Assembly (NCBI RefSeq): GCF_002309535.1
Contig: NZ_CP023275.1
Location: 2,170,001 to 2,234,000 of the forward strand
DNA: 64,000 bases
DNA from: Sulfurospirillum diekertiae
GTDB lineage: Bacteria; Campylobacterota; Campylobacteria; Campylobacterales; Sulfurospirillaceae
Direction of reading: 5' to 3'
The stretch's first letter is position 1. Each line of letters begins with the position of its first letter. Shown here one piece after another: positions 38,103 through 47,460 of this stretch. The notes beneath the pieces were generated by a model. That model saw nothing but the letters and a program-made list of their open reading frames with translations. It had not been told where the DNA came from and ran no database searches. The translations under genes were made by a program, and so were the position numbers.

Positions 38103-39034
38103 CTCTTCATACGCTCCAATAGAAATAATACGTTCATAACGCTTTGCCATACGCTCTTCATTACTGAGTTTATCAAGTTCTTCCAATGATTTCAGGAAAT
38201 AATCTTCAAGTGCTTTTGCTGCACTCTCTTTGTCACGGTGCGCTCCAATCAAAGGTTCATCAATAATAGCATCAATAAGGTTTAATTGCTGTAAATCTTC
38301 AGCAGTAATTTTCATTGCTTTGGTAGCACTTTCTTGTTTCGCTGGATCGTTCCATAAAATAGCAGCACACCCTTCAGGTGAAATAACAGAAAAAACAGAA
38401 TAGCGCATCATGGCTACTCGATCACTCACACCAATAGCAAGAGCCCCCCGCTACCACCTTCACCAATCACAACAGAGACACTTTTGGTATTGAGCTTACT
38501 TAACTCAAAAAGGTTTTTAGCAATCGCCTCACTTTGACCTCTCTCTTCAGCAGCAATTCCAGGATAAGCACCTGGAGTGTCAATCAAAAAGAGGATAGGA
38601 AGATTGAATTTTTCTGCCATTTTAGCAATTCTGAGTGCTTTACGATACCCTTCAGGATGAGGCATACCAAAATTACGTTTGATTTTATTTTTCGTTCCAC
38701 GTCCCTTTTGTTCACCCACAACAATGACTTTACGAGTACCTATATAGCCTATATAAGAGACGATGGCAGCATCATCTGCAAAATTGCGATCACCATGAAT
38801 TTCATAGCTATCATGCAAAATAGAGCGAATATAATCTAACGCATAAGGACGATCAGGATGACGAGCAAGTTGAAGCTTTTGATATTCACTTAAAGATTTA
38901 TAGGTTTTAGAAATCTCTTTTGAAAGTGTCTTTTCTAAAATCTCAACAGCATGGCTATCACCTTTGATTTTGGCATTGGAAATATCCTCATCAATTTGCT
39001 TGATACCATTCTCAAAATCCAAATAAGTCGCCAC
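38097..39034 (-). CDS. accA: acetyl-CoA carboxylase carboxyltransferase alpha subunit, apparent frameshift
   Basis: Two frames together encode a complete AccA of about 312 residues. The first (38426-39034) carries the N-terminal helices, [22 protein letters not shown] and ends [12 protein letters not shown]. The second (38097-38429) resumes with [25 protein letters not shown]. The break is a run of six C at 38444-38449 (six G in the gene). Seven G would restore [20 protein letters not shown], the normal family sequence. AccA is normally essential, so a sequencing error or recoding is more likely than loss. It follows fabF in the fatty-acid cluster. Confidence 0.9.
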
Positions 39035-39043
39035 TAGAATTCC

Positions 39044-40255
39044 TTATACACGCTTGAAAATGACAGAGCCATTCGTTCCGCCAAAACCAAATGAGTTACT
39101 CATCGTATATTCCGCTCTACATTTACGTGCAACATTGGGGATATAATCCAAATCACAATCAGGATCTGGGTTTTCATAATTAATCGTTGGAGGTAAAATT
39201 TCATCACGCATAGCCATTAAACAGACAACCGCTTCAATGGCACCCGCAGCACCTAAGCAGTGCCCAATTTGACCCTTGATAGAGCTAATTTGTGGGATGA
39301 CAGTTGTACCAAAAAGTTCTTTGATCGCTGCTGTTTCATTTTTATCATTGGCTGGTGTACTGGTTCCGTGAGCATTGATATAATCAATCTTGGGACGACC
39401 CGCCATCTCATAGGCTGCTTTCATCGCACGAAGTGGACCGTCTAAACTTGGAGAGGTAATATGGCTTGCATCACCACTCTCACCAAATCCAACGACTTCA
39501 CCGTAAATGTGTGCACCACGTGCTATTGCATCTTCGTAAAATTCAAGGACAAGTGAACCTGCCCCTTCACCCATAATAAATCCATCTCGTTCTTTATCAA
39601 AGGGGCGAGAAGCATGTTTAGGGTCATCATTACGCGTAGAGAGTGCTTTCATGGCAGCAAAACCACCAATACCTGAAGCACAAATAGCTGCTTCTGCACC
39701 AACAACGAGCATCTTTTTAGCGCCACCCGTCATCATCGTTTTGGTTGCATCACTAATTGCGTGTGTACCCGCAGCGCATGCTGTTACAGAAGAAAGATTG
39801 GGGCCTTTGAGTCCATATTCAATTGAAACCATGCCACCAAGCATATTAATGAGAGCAGAGGGGATGAAGAAAGGAGAAATTTTACGAGGGCCTACTGTAT
39901 TAACAATCACGGAGTTTTTCTCAATGACTACTAAACCGCCGATACCTGAAGCGGAGCTAACACCAAAACTCTCTGACTCATAGTCCTCAAATTTTGCATC
40001 ATTCATCGCTTCTTTAGCAGCCGCAAGTCCCAGTTGAATAAAACGATCTGCTTTTTTGACCTCTTTAGGGTTCATAATGGTATTTGGATCAAAATTAGTA
40101 ATTTCGCCAGCAATGGTAACAGAATGTTCGGTTGTGTCAAACGAACTAATGCTTTTAATGCCACATTGACCTTCAACGATAGCTTTAAAAGAACTCTCTT
40201 TATCCAAACCTAATGAATTAATCATTCCTATACCAGTAACAACGACTCTTTTCAA
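39044..40255 (-). CDS. fabF: beta-ketoacyl-ACP synthase II
   Basis: Elongates acyl-ACP in fatty-acid synthesis; about 403 residues. The catalytic triad is visible: Cys in VTACAAGTHA, His in NAHGTSTPAND and His in GHCLGAAGAIE; SFGFGGTNGS closes the protein. I chose a TTG start at 40255, because AGAGGA lies 7-8 bases upstream and KRVVVTGIGMINSLG is the normal family start; the longer frame would add 16 atypical residues. It lies between acpP and accA. Confidence 0.95.
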   Translation of the reverse strand: MKRVVVTGIGMINSLGLDKESSFKAIVEGQCGIKSISSFDTTEHSVTIAGEITNFDPNTIMNPKEVKKADRFIQLGLAAAKEAMNDAKFEDYESESFGVSSASGIGGLVVIEKNSVIVNTVGPRKISPFFIPSALINMLGGMVSIEYGLKGPNLSSVTACAAGTHAISDATKTMMTGGAKKMLVVGAEAAICASGIGGFAAMKALSTRNDDPKHASRPFDKERDGFIMGEGAGSLVLEFYEDAIARGAHIYGEVVGFGESGDASHITSPSLDGPLRAMKAAYEMAGRPKIDYINAHGTSTPANDKNETAAIKELFGTTVIPQISSIKGQIGHCLGAAGAIEAVVCLMAMRDEILPPTINYENPDPDCDLDYIPNVARKCRAEYTMSNSFGFGGTNGSVIFKRV

Positions 40256-40294
40256 ATTTTTATCCTCTTTAGTGATCTTTTGTGGGGAAGGAAG

Positions 40295-40312
40295 AACCCG
40301 CACAAGCGGGTT
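40295..40312 (-). terminator. hairpin between acpP and fabF
   Basis: Stem AACCCGC/GCGGGTT with a 4-base loop, followed on the minus strand by TCTTCCTT. It probably acts as a partial terminator or RNA-stabilising hairpin that lets acpP be expressed more strongly than fabF. Confidence 0.6.
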
Positions 40313-40327
40313 GTATGTGTTATAAAA

Positions 40328-40558
40328 TTATTTATGTGCTTCAATGTAAGACATAGCATCTTTTACAGTGACGATTTTCTCAGCGTCAGTGTCAGGAATT
40401 TCAATGTCGAATTTCTCTTCGAGTGCCATAACGAGTTCTACAACATCCAAAGAATCTGCGCCCAAATCTTCTACGAATTTTGAATCTTCTTTTACCTCGT
40501 CAGGATTTACATTTAATTGTTCAACAACCACCGCTTTTACATCATCAAATAGTGCCAT
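40328..40558 (-). CDS. acpP: acyl carrier protein
   Basis: A 76-residue acidic helical protein. [16 protein letters not shown] contains the serine that receives 4'-phosphopantetheine. It carries acyl chains for FabF, FabG and lipid A enzymes. Normal length; lies between fabG and fabF. Confidence 0.97.
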   Translation of the reverse strand: MALFDDVKAVVVEQLNVNPDEVKEDSKFVEDLGADSLDVVELVMALEEKFDIEIPDTDAEKIVTVKDAMSYIEAHK

Positions 40559-40617
40559 TTACTAGCTCCTTTAAAAAATTTCCACTATTTTATCAAAAAA
40601 ACCTTTAATTTGAATTT

Positions 40618-40645
40618 GTTACATGTAAACTCCCGTTTACATGTA
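40618..40645. repeat. paired palindromes forming a hairpin after fabG
   Basis: GTTACATGTAAAC (40618-40630), TCCC spacer, GTTTACATGTA (40635-40645). The two copies of the dispersed palindrome are arranged as an inverted pair with at least 11 bp of stem, and the second copy contains the fabG stop codon. The arrangement resembles paired uptake-sequence terminators in other bacteria. There is no T-run on the minus strand. Confidence 0.75.
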
Positions 40646-41380
40646 CATACCGCCATTCACTTTCAAGACTTCACCTGTAATGTAGCTTGCGCTATCGCTG
40701 AGTAAAAATGCAACTGCTTCTGCGATGTCTTTTGGACTACCGAAGCGTTTGAGTGGGATTTTAGACGTATAACTCTCTTTGATTTCATCACTGAGTTTAT
40801 CCGTCATCTCTGTGGCAATAAAACCAGGCGTGACCGCATTAAAACGTACATCTCTCGCACTACCCTCTTGAGCAAAGCTTTTCGTCATTGCAATCAAACC
40901 ACCTTTGCTTGCACTGTAATTCACTTGCCCTGCATTGCCTGTTTCACCAACAATCGAAGCAATGTTAACCACACAGCCAAAACGTTTTTTACTCATCGCC
41001 TTAAGTGCTTCACGACAACCAATGAATGCGGATGTCAGGTTAATATCGATCACAGATGTAAAATCCTCTTTTTTCATACGAATCGCAAGTTTGTCATTCG
41101 TAATACCTGCGTTATTGACCAAATAAGAGAGTTCACCATCGCTATCCACAATCGTTTTAATGCCTTCCACAAACGCCTCTTCATCAGCTACATCAAAACC
41201 AATCACAGCTGCAATTCCACCATTTGCTTCAATCTCTGCTTTGATGGCATCGGCTGACTCAGGACGCGAACGGTAATTAATCCACACTTTCAAACCATAA
41301 CTTGCGAGTGTCACTGCAATCTCTTTACCTATACCACTTGCCGCACCTGTGATTAAAACATTTTTTCCGCTAAATTTCAT
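40637..41380 (-). CDS. fabG: 3-oxoacyl-ACP reductase
   Basis: NADPH-dependent reduction of 3-oxoacyl-ACP. The 247-residue classical SDR protein has TGAASGIGKEIA near residue 11, NNAGIT, the catalytic serine in NIASIVGE and YSASKGG with the Tyr/Lys pair, and ends YITGEVLKVNGGMYM. The last codons ATG TAC ATG TAA are formed by the TACATGTA palindrome. First gene of the fabG-acpP-fabF-accA cluster. Confidence 0.96.
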   Translation of the reverse strand: MKFSGKNVLITGAASGIGKEIAVTLASYGLKVWINYRSRPESADAIKAEIEANGGIAAVIGFDVADEEAFVEGIKTIVDSDGELSYLVNNAGITNDKLAIRMKKEDFTSVIDINLTSAFIGCREALKAMSKKRFGCVVNIASIVGETGNAGQVNYSASKGGLIAMTKSFAQEGSARDVRFNAVTPGFIATEMTDKLSDEIKESYTSKIPLKRFGSPKDIAEAVAFLLSDSASYITGEVLKVNGGMYM

Positions 41381-41424
41381 TCTTTTCCTTTTACATGTAA
41401 TTCATTATTGACCCAAAGTGGGTA

Positions 41425-42921
41425 CTAAAATACAACTAACGGCTGGTCCATTTCTAAGGGAATTTCTAAGCCCATCAGTTTTAAAATAGTTGGCGCGATA
41501 TTATTGAGTCCACCTTTTTGCACCTGTTGTACCCGTTCATCCATCACAAAACCATACACTTCAAAGGTTGTATGGTTCGTCAGTTTAGCGCCTTTTGTGT
41601 CAAACATCTGTTCGCAGTTTCCATGATCGCTCGTAAGCACAATGGCATAACCCAACTTTTTGGCCTTATCAAACAATCTACCAAGCTGTACATCCACCGC
41701 TTCCACGGCTTGAATGGCAGCCTCTAAACTTCCTGTGTGTCCTACCATATCGCCATTAGCAAAATTGACAACGATAAAATCATACTGCTCATCCATCGCT
41801 GTCAAAACAACATCCCCAACTTCAGGAGCACTCATCTGAGGCTGAAGGTCATAGGTTTTTACCTTTGGACTTGGTACAAGCAGTCTCGTCTCACCCACTT
41901 TTGGCTCTTCAATTCCACCATTAAAGAAGAAGGTAACGTGCGCGTACTTCTCCGTCTCTGCGGTATGAAATTGGGTAAGACCAGAACGTGAAATGACATC
42001 GCACAGCGTATTTTGTGGCGCATCGGCTTGAAACATAATGGGGAATGGATAACTACTGTCATACTCAGTCATCGTAATACATTCAACACCGTTGAGCGTG
42101 CGTGAAAATTCTCCAAACTCTTTAAATCCAATGGCGCGCGCGAGCTCACGCATACGATCATTCCTAAAGTTAGCAAAGATGACACCATCATCGGCATGCA
42201 TGCCTGCATAAGGCTCAAATGCCATCGGTTCGACAAATTCGTCGGTAACGCCTTTATCGTACATACTTTGCAAATACTCTTTTACATGTAAAGCTTCTTT
42301 TGGCTTCGCGTCAACCATAACACGATACCCTTCTTTCACACGCTCCCACCTATTGTCACGATCCATACTAAAGAAACGACCAGATATAGAAGCGATGCTA
42401 ATATTTTCATTGCAAATGCTTAAAAGTTGTTCTAAAAAACTCATCCCTGAGGTTGGGGAGACATCACGGCCATCGGTAATGACATGCAGGTAAACTTTTT
42501 TTCCTTGTGCTTCCACAATCTTTGCAAGATCAATGATATGCTCAATATGCGAATGCACCCCACCATCGCTCACAAGCCCTATGATATGGATCGCACCCTT
42601 TACATGTAAAAGCTGCGTTAAGGCTGGATTAGTAGCCAGAGAGCCATCTTTGGCAGCTAGAGAGATTTTCACCAAGTTCTGATACAAAATACGCCCACTT
42701 CCGATACACATATGCCCTACTTCGCTATTGCCCATTTGTCCCTCAGGAAGACCAACACTCAGTCCTGAAGTTGCTATAAGAGTGTAAGGAACCTCGCTAA
42801 AAAGCTTATCGTAGGTTGGTTTATGTGCCATGGCAAAGGCATTGGCAGTTTGACTGACATTGTGTCCAATGCCATCGGTAATAATAAGTAATGTTTTCGT
42901 AACGTTTGGTTTCAAAATCAC
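41425..42921 (-). CDS. gpmI: 2,3-bisphosphoglycerate-independent phosphoglycerate mutase
   Basis: Interconverts 3- and 2-phosphoglycerate in glycolysis/gluconeogenesis. The 498-residue alkaline-phosphatase-fold protein has IITDGIGHN (metal ligand), the nucleophilic serine in MGNSEVGH, HVITDGRDVSP, and the final LTSDHGNCE metal site. The frame opens with GTG at 42921, but a TTG at 42915 lies about 8 bases from AAAGGG and may be the true start. Two TTTACATGTAAA copies encode LHVK. Confidence 0.95.
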   Translation of the reverse strand: MILKPNVTKTLLIITDGIGHNVSQTANAFAMAHKPTYDKLFSEVPYTLIATSGLSVGLPEGQMGNSEVGHMCIGSGRILYQNLVKISLAAKDGSLATNPALTQLLHVKGAIHIIGLVSDGGVHSHIEHIIDLAKIVEAQGKKVYLHVITDGRDVSPTSGMSFLEQLLSICNENISIASISGRFFSMDRDNRWERVKEGYRVMVDAKPKEALHVKEYLQSMYDKGVTDEFVEPMAFEPYAGMHADDGVIFANFRNDRMRELARAIGFKEFGEFSRTLNGVECITMTEYDSSYPFPIMFQADAPQNTLCDVISRSGLTQFHTAETEKYAHVTFFFNGGIEEPKVGETRLLVPSPKVKTYDLQPQMSAPEVGDVVLTAMDEQYDFIVVNFANGDMVGHTGSLEAAIQAVEAVDVQLGRLFDKAKKLGYAIVLTSDHGNCEQMFDTKGAKLTNHTTFEVYGFVMDERVQQVQKGGLNNIAPTILKLMGLEIPLEMDQPLVVF

Positions 42922-43006
42922 ACCCTTTGTTATAAGCTTATAAGCAATATCTTACTAAAATGTTGCTTTTATAAAAATTTATCTCTAGAAGCTGGAAATA
43001 ACATTC

Positions 43007-44071
43007 ATGCTATATGCTCTTTACAAACTTACCTCAATTAACCTGTTCCAATATATTACTGTTCGTGCAGGTATTGCCTTCTTTTTAGCCTTTATTTTGA
43101 CGATTTACCTGATGCCGAAATTCATCAAATGGGCCAAATCACGCAACGCAAACCAACCTATCTATTCACTCGCCCCTGAATCTCACCAAAAAAAGTCTAA
43201 AACACCCACCATGGGAGGCATCGTCTTTTTGTGTGCCGCAACCCTTTCTGTATTAATCTGTGCACGAATGAACAATCTTTTTGTTCTTTTAGGACTGGCA
43301 TGTATTTTACTTTTTGGGCTTATTGGGATGAAAGATGATCTCGCTAAAATTTTGGGCAAAAGTAACACCGCAGGTCTCACACCACGTGGAAAACTTGGTT
43401 TGCAAATTTTAGCCTCTTCTATTATTGCTTTGCTGTTATACCTTATCGTTGATCTAGATACGACCTTTTTTGTTCCCTTTTACAAGTTCCCACTGTTTGA
43501 TATGCACCTTTTAGCCCTTGCCTTTTGGGTTTTGGTCATGGTTTCAGCCAGTAATGCCGTCAACCTCACGGATGGTCTTGATGGTTTGGCAACCGTTCCT
43601 GCCATTCTTTCGATTCTTTCACTTGCCGTGTTTGTTTATGTCGGTGGTAACGCCTTTTTAAGCAGCTACTTACTCCTTCCAAAAGTTGGCGGTAGTGGTG
43701 AAGTGGTTATTGTAGCAACGGCTGTTATGGGCTCACTTGTGGGCTTTTTATGGTTTAACTGCTATCCAGCACAAATCTTTATGGGCGATAGTGGAAGCCT
43801 TAGCATTGGCGCATTTATCGGCTATATGGCGATTATTTCTAAAAACGAAATTTTATTGCTCTTTATTGGTTTTGTTTTTGTACTTGAAACTGCTTCGGTT
43901 ATTTTACAAGTGGGAAGTTTCAAAACGCGCAAAAAACGTATCTTCCTTATGGCGCCGATCCATCACCACTTTGAGGTGAAAGGTTGGCCAGAAAACAAGA
44001 TTATCGTGAGATTTTGGATTATCGCTCTCATGTCAAATCTTTTAGCACTTACGGCATTGAAAATCAGATGA
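43007..44071 (+). CDS. mraY: phospho-N-acetylmuramoyl-pentapeptide transferase
   Basis: Makes lipid I by transferring phospho-MurNAc-pentapeptide to undecaprenyl phosphate in the inner membrane. It has 354 residues and about ten spans. Conserved elements are [11 protein letters not shown], the GMKDDLAKI aspartates, [27 protein letters not shown] and [13 protein letters not shown]. It overlaps murD by ATGA. Confidence 0.96.
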   Translation: MLYALYKLTSINLFQYITVRAGIAFFLAFILTIYLMPKFIKWAKSRNANQPIYSLAPESHQKKSKTPTMGGIVFLCAATLSVLICARMNNLFVLLGLACILLFGLIGMKDDLAKILGKSNTAGLTPRGKLGLQILASSIIALLLYLIVDLDTTFFVPFYKFPLFDMHLLALAFWVLVMVSASNAVNLTDGLDGLATVPAILSILSLAVFVYVGGNAFLSSYLLLPKVGGSGEVVIVATAVMGSLVGFLWFNCYPAQIFMGDSGSLSIGAFIGYMAIISKNEILLLFIGFVFVLETASVILQVGSFKTRKKRIFLMAPIHHHFEVKGWPENKIIVRFWIIALMSNLLALTALKIR

Positions 44072-45261
44072 TAACACTCTTCGGACACGGAAAAACAACC
44101 AAAGCGATTGCAAAACGCTTTGCAGGGCAATGTCAAATTTTTGACGATAACTTTACATGTAAAGCGACAGACGCGTTTGGTAACCTTTTGTTACCTCCTT
44201 CAAAATTTGATCCTAACGCGAGTAGCGTCGAGATCCCAAGCCCTGGTTTTCCAGCGCATCACCCTTTAATCCAAAAAGCGCTTCACGTGACCAGTGAATA
44301 CGACTTTTTTAAAGAATCCATGCCTTTTAGTATTTGGATTAGCGGAACGAACGGAAAAACAACTACAACGCAAATGTGTGAATTTCTCCTTCAAAAACAA
44401 GGAGCGCAAGCGGGCGGCAATATCGGCACACCTTTAGCAGAGCTTAGTAATCAGGCACCAATTTGGGTGCTTGAGACCAGTTCGTTTACCTTTCACTACA
44501 CCAAAGTGACAGCTCCTGATATTTACTTGCTCCTTCCTATTAAACCTGATCACATTACGTGGCATGGAAGTATGCAAGCGTATATCGAAGCCAAACTTTC
44601 ACCCCTTGCGCGGATGCGTGAAGGCAGTGTTGCAATTCTTCCTAAAGCGTATGCTAACGTTCAAACACTCGCTCATGTAATCACTTATGAGACGGAAGAA
44701 GATTTGGCAGAGCAAATGGGTATAGACCTTTCAAAAATAAGCTTTAAAACGCCCTTCTTACTAGATGCAGTCCTTGCAATGAGTGCACAAAAAATTCTTT
44801 TAGACAGTGTCGATTATGATCTGCTCAATACGTTTAAAATCGATCATTATAAAATTGAAGAGTTTCATGACAAACAGGGTCGCCTTTGGGTGGATGACTC
44901 CAAAGGAACGAATGTTGATGCCACAATAGAAGCGCTCAAACGCTATAAAAACGACGAAATCCTCATTGTCTTAGGCGGTGATGACAAAGGCGTTGATTTG
45001 CAAGATTTGTTTGATTTTATGAAGCCTTTACATGTAAAGATTTTTGCGATTGGTTCCAACACTGAAAGACTGGCAACATTTGCACAAAAAGAAGGCATAG
45101 AACTTCATAAATGCTTCGTTTTGGAAGAGGCAATGAAACAGATCCATGCCGTTCATACCACCCAAACAGTCGCCCTACTCTCCCCTGCTGCGGCGAGTTT
45201 AGATCAGTTTAAATCCTACGCCCACAGAGGCGATCGTTTTAAAGAGCTAGCTTTAGCCTAG
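44068..45261 (+). CDS. murD: UDP-N-acetylmuramoyl-alanine--D-glutamate ligase
   Basis: Adds D-glutamate to UDP-MurNAc-L-Ala. It has about 397 residues, somewhat short for the family as is usual in this phylum. The ATP-binding motif is [12 protein letters not shown], followed by [10 protein letters not shown] and [17 protein letters not shown]. The ATG at 44068 overlaps the mraY stop; the longer frame opening would lie far inside mraY. Two TTTACATGTAAA copies encode FTCK and LHVK. Confidence 0.95.
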   Translation: MITLFGHGKTTKAIAKRFAGQCQIFDDNFTCKATDAFGNLLLPPSKFDPNASSVEIPSPGFPAHHPLIQKALHVTSEYDFFKESMPFSIWISGTNGKTTTTQMCEFLLQKQGAQAGGNIGTPLAELSNQAPIWVLETSSFTFHYTKVTAPDIYLLLPIKPDHITWHGSMQAYIEAKLSPLARMREGSVAILPKAYANVQTLAHVITYETEEDLAEQMGIDLSKISFKTPFLLDAVLAMSAQKILLDSVDYDLLNTFKIDHYKIEEFHDKQGRLWVDDSKGTNVDATIEALKRYKNDEILIVLGGDDKGVDLQDLFDFMKPLHVKIFAIGSNTERLATFAQKEGIELHKCFVLEEAMKQIHAVHTTQTVALLSPAAASLDQFKSYAHRGDRFKELALA

Positions 45262-45289
45262 GGCTAAGCTGCTCTTAAAGTTTTTAAGC

Positions 45290-45295
45290 TATAAT
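45290..45295 (+). promoter_or_regulatory. -10 element of tRNA-Phe
   Basis: TATAAT lies 19 bp upstream of the mature tRNA 5' end, giving a short leader. An inverted repeat around the murD stop (TTAGCC/GGGCTAA, about 45253-45266) lies just upstream. Confidence 0.6.
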
Positions 45296-45313
45296 TTCAA
45301 CTCTTCAAAGCGT

Positions 45314-45389
45314 GGCTGGATAGCTCAGTCGGTAGAGCAGGAGACTGAAAATCTCCGTGTCGGCGGTTCGATTCCGTCTCCAGCCACCA
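45314..45389 (+). tRNA. tRNA-Phe (GAA)
   Basis: A 76-nt cloverleaf with encoded CCA. The acceptor stem is GGCTGGA/TCCAGCC, the anticodon stem GGAGA/TCTCC holds loop CTGAAAA with anticodon GAA, and the T-loop is TTCGATT. The 3' part from the T-arm on is duplicated at 51422-51447, marking it as the integration site of the element that follows. Confidence 0.97.
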
Positions 45390-45390
45390 C
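45365..45390. repeat. attachment site, tRNA-proximal (26-bp direct repeat)
   Basis: Starts with GGTTCGATTCCGTCTCC and ends CACCAC, covering the T-arm, acceptor stem and CCA of tRNA-Phe. Identical to 51422-51447. Retaining this copy keeps the tRNA functional after insertion. Confidence 0.93.
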
Positions 45391-45784
45391 CTCATTCAAA
45401 ACCCCATATTTTAGGCACTTTCAGCGTTTAAGTTTTCTTTGGGTGTCCTCCAGGGTGTCCTTTTTTAGTAAAAAATCATAAATAAATAGTTTTTACTCAC
45501 TGTGTAAAATAAGACTTAATCACTTTTCAATAAGGTTAAAATTCTAAGCCAATAAAATAAAGCACTTTGATTGTTTTTTGATTGACTTATTTATTTAAAG
45601 CGATTTATCAATAATCTGCTTTTAAAAGGGTCGGCGGAAAATTTTGCTTAAGTAAGGGTGTCGCCATTTGGGTGTTACCTCTTAAATCTGTTACGCTGTC
45701 CAATGTAGGCATCGTGATTTAAGTATGCGTTAAATATTTCAAATAATAAAGATTTACTTAAATCCTGCCTTTTAGGGTTATTTG
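45391..45784. other. non-coding left end of the element, with integrase-arm-like repeats
   Basis: No gene is seen in this 394-bp stretch. GGGTGTCC occurs at 45441-45448 and 45453-45460, 12 bp apart and in the same orientation. Looser copies lie at 45657-45664 (GGGTGTCG) and 45670-45677 (GGGTGTTA). The same pair with the same 12-bp spacing lies at the right end, suggesting integrase arm-binding sites. The rest is AT-rich. Confidence 0.65.
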
Positions 45785-45988
45785 TTAAAAAAGAAGCATC
45801 CCTTTATCAAATGCTTCTTTCTCTTCGTCTGTAAATAGTTCATATTCATCATAAGGAATGTTAGTCTCTATGGCTTTTATGATATTATCTTCTACTAGTT
45901 GTGGGTCGTCCCAAAACATCCCTATAATATTTGGTTCTTTACCAAATTTTGCTTTGTGCTGTTTTCTTAACTCTTTTGTATTATTCAC
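45785..45988 (-). CDS. hypothetical small acidic protein of the element
   Basis: A 67-residue protein without signal or membrane segments. KFGKEPNIIGMFWDDPQLVEDNI is followed by an acidic C-terminus (LFTDEEKEAFDKGMLLF). It lies 39 bp downstream of the nuclease gene on the same strand and may be cotranscribed. I do not recognise the family; its place next to the nuclease makes a modulator role possible but unproven. Confidence 0.55.
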   Translation of the reverse strand: MNNTKELRKQHKAKFGKEPNIIGMFWDDPQLVEDNIIKAIETNIPYDEYELFTDEEKEAFDKGMLLF

Positions 45989-46027
45989 TTTACCCCGTTG
46001 ATACTGATTTAATAGCTTATTTTTGTA

Positions 46028-47095
46028 TTACTCTTTGCCTTGTTTTCTTTTTTCGGCTGAGTCTAAAAGTTCTTTTTTAAACTCATAAATACTGTCTATT
46101 GACTCCATAGGTATTCTTTGTTCTGCCCCTTTGGCATCAGGGAATGCAATCATTTTTTGTTTACCATTAAAATACAATCTACAAATCCATTTTGTTACTT
46201 TGCCTTGATACAAGATATTAAAATAATTTACAGTGTCTTTGAATGATACATTATGCACGCCAAGAACTTCACCCACGATTGATTTTACAATATAAAAGCC
46301 TTCAATTTCCTCATCTGTCGTTAATACTTGTTGTTTATCTTCAGTTATAGGGGTTTCTTCAATCTCTTTTGATTCACTTTTTGGAACTAATAAAGTGGAT
46401 TGAATAGCCTGAATTTTTTCATTTGCCAAGTCTGTGAGTACGTCTGAAAAGGACTTTTTAATATGCCCTCTAAACTCTTCAATCGTCTGAGCTGTCATTC
46501 TTTTATCGGTTATTTTTTTAGCAAAGAAAATTACAAATTCATCCGAGGGGTTTTCAATTTCTGCACTAAAAATAGATTGTATCTCACGATAATATTTTTT
46601 AGCACTTGCCATTTGTAAAATGGAGTCGGTATCAACTAAATCTTTTGCAAACCTTGCAAGTTCTTTTATATCCCTATCTTTTATGTTTTCAAGATTGACA
46701 ATCAAAAATGGGGATTTATCCATCTTGTTTTTTTCTTCAAGGTCTGAAAAAAATCTGTATTCAATGCCATTGGTTAAAATTGCAAACCTACTATCGGTTA
46801 CATGAAAGTATCTCACTAATTGGTTATTGTGATTATCGAGCTTTTCAGCGTGGTTTTTTACCTCAATTATCATAATGGGCTTTCCATCATTCAAAATGGC
46901 ATAATCAACTTTTTCGCCTTTTTTAGTGCCAATATCTGCCGTAAATTCAGGGACAACAACCGATGGGTCGAAAACATCATATCCAAGAGATGAAAGAAAT
47001 GGCATAACAAAAGAGTGCTTTGTTGCTTCCTCTGTTTGTATTTTATCTCTCATTGTTTTTATGCGTTCGCTTAACTGTTTTATTTTCGCTTCCAT
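46028..47095 (-). CDS. restriction-endonuclease-like protein with HsdR N-terminal type nuclease domain
   Basis: A 355-residue protein. Residues about 1-180 match the type I restriction subunit R N-terminal (HSDR_N_2) nuclease fold: VPEFTADIG, then the PD-(D/E)xK core EKVDYAILNDGKPIMIIEVK, then NQLVRYFHVTDSRFAILTNGIEYRFF. No helicase motor or methylase is present, so it is not a full type I enzyme. The C-terminal about 100 residues are unassigned. Similar stand-alone proteins are known in prophages. AAAGGA precedes the ATG. It is divergent from an XRE regulator. An anti-phage or inter-element defence role is inference. Confidence 0.75.
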   Translation of the reverse strand: MEAKIKQLSERIKTMRDKIQTEEATKHSFVMPFLSSLGYDVFDPSVVVPEFTADIGTKKGEKVDYAILNDGKPIMIIEVKNHAEKLDNHNNQLVRYFHVTDSRFAILTNGIEYRFFSDLEEKNKMDKSPFLIVNLENIKDRDIKELARFAKDLVDTDSILQMASAKKYYREIQSIFSAEIENPSDEFVIFFAKKITDKRMTAQTIEEFRGHIKKSFSDVLTDLANEKIQAIQSTLLVPKSESKEIEETPITEDKQQVLTTDEEIEGFYIVKSIVGEVLGVHNVSFKDTVNYFNILYQGKVTKWICRLYFNGKQKMIAFPDAKGAEQRIPMESIDSIYEFKKELLDSAEKRKQGKE

Positions 47096-47113
47096 GTGGA
47101 TGTTCCTTTAATT

Positions 47114-47193
47114 GATAATACCACCTCATAGGGTGTTGTTATCGGTATCTTACATCAATATAATTGAAGCCAATATAAACCAATAGGGTGTTA
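47114..47193. promoter_or_regulatory. divergent operator region between nuclease and XRE genes
   Basis: An imperfect dyad (GATAATACCACC with GGTGTTGTTATC, 10 of 12 positions matching) lies at 47114-47143. ATAGGGTGTT is directly repeated at 47128-47137 and 47184-47193, the second copy ending at the XRE start codon. These are good candidates for autoregulation by the XRE protein. Confidence 0.5.
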
Positions 47194-47457
47194 ATGAAAT
47201 ACATTGATGTGGATGAGGTAAAACTTCTTAATTTTTACAAAACGATTAGCAATAATGTAGTGAGAATTAGAAAAGAAAGAAACATCTCTCAATTAGAATT
47301 GGCAACATCTATCGGTTACACTTCATCCACTTTTTTGGGTAAAGCTGAGTTGCTATCTGAAAATAAACACTTTAATTTAGCACACCTTTACAAAATAGCA
47401 CTTGCACTTGATATTGATATGAATGAATTTTTCAAAGATGTGGTAACGAAAAAATAA
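47194..47457 (+). CDS. XRE-family helix-turn-helix regulator
   Basis: A protein of about 87 residues. The HTH lies in VVRIRKERNISQLELATSIGYTSSTFLGKAE, followed by NLAHLYKIALALDIDMNEFF, the common XRE ending. It is the only plus-strand gene of the element and is divergent from the nuclease gene, so it probably represses itself and the nuclease. The ATG at 47194 is chosen (AGGG five bases upstream); GTG at 47188 is possible. Confidence 0.78.
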   Translation: MKYIDVDEVKLLNFYKTISNNVVRIRKERNISQLELATSIGYTSSTFLGKAELLSENKHFNLAHLYKIALALDIDMNEFFKDVVTKK

Positions 47458-47460
47458 AAT

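Noticed and set aside
38097-38429. Second accA part as an independent gene
   Set aside because: It begins in the middle of the conserved AccA core and continues it exactly after a one-base shift.
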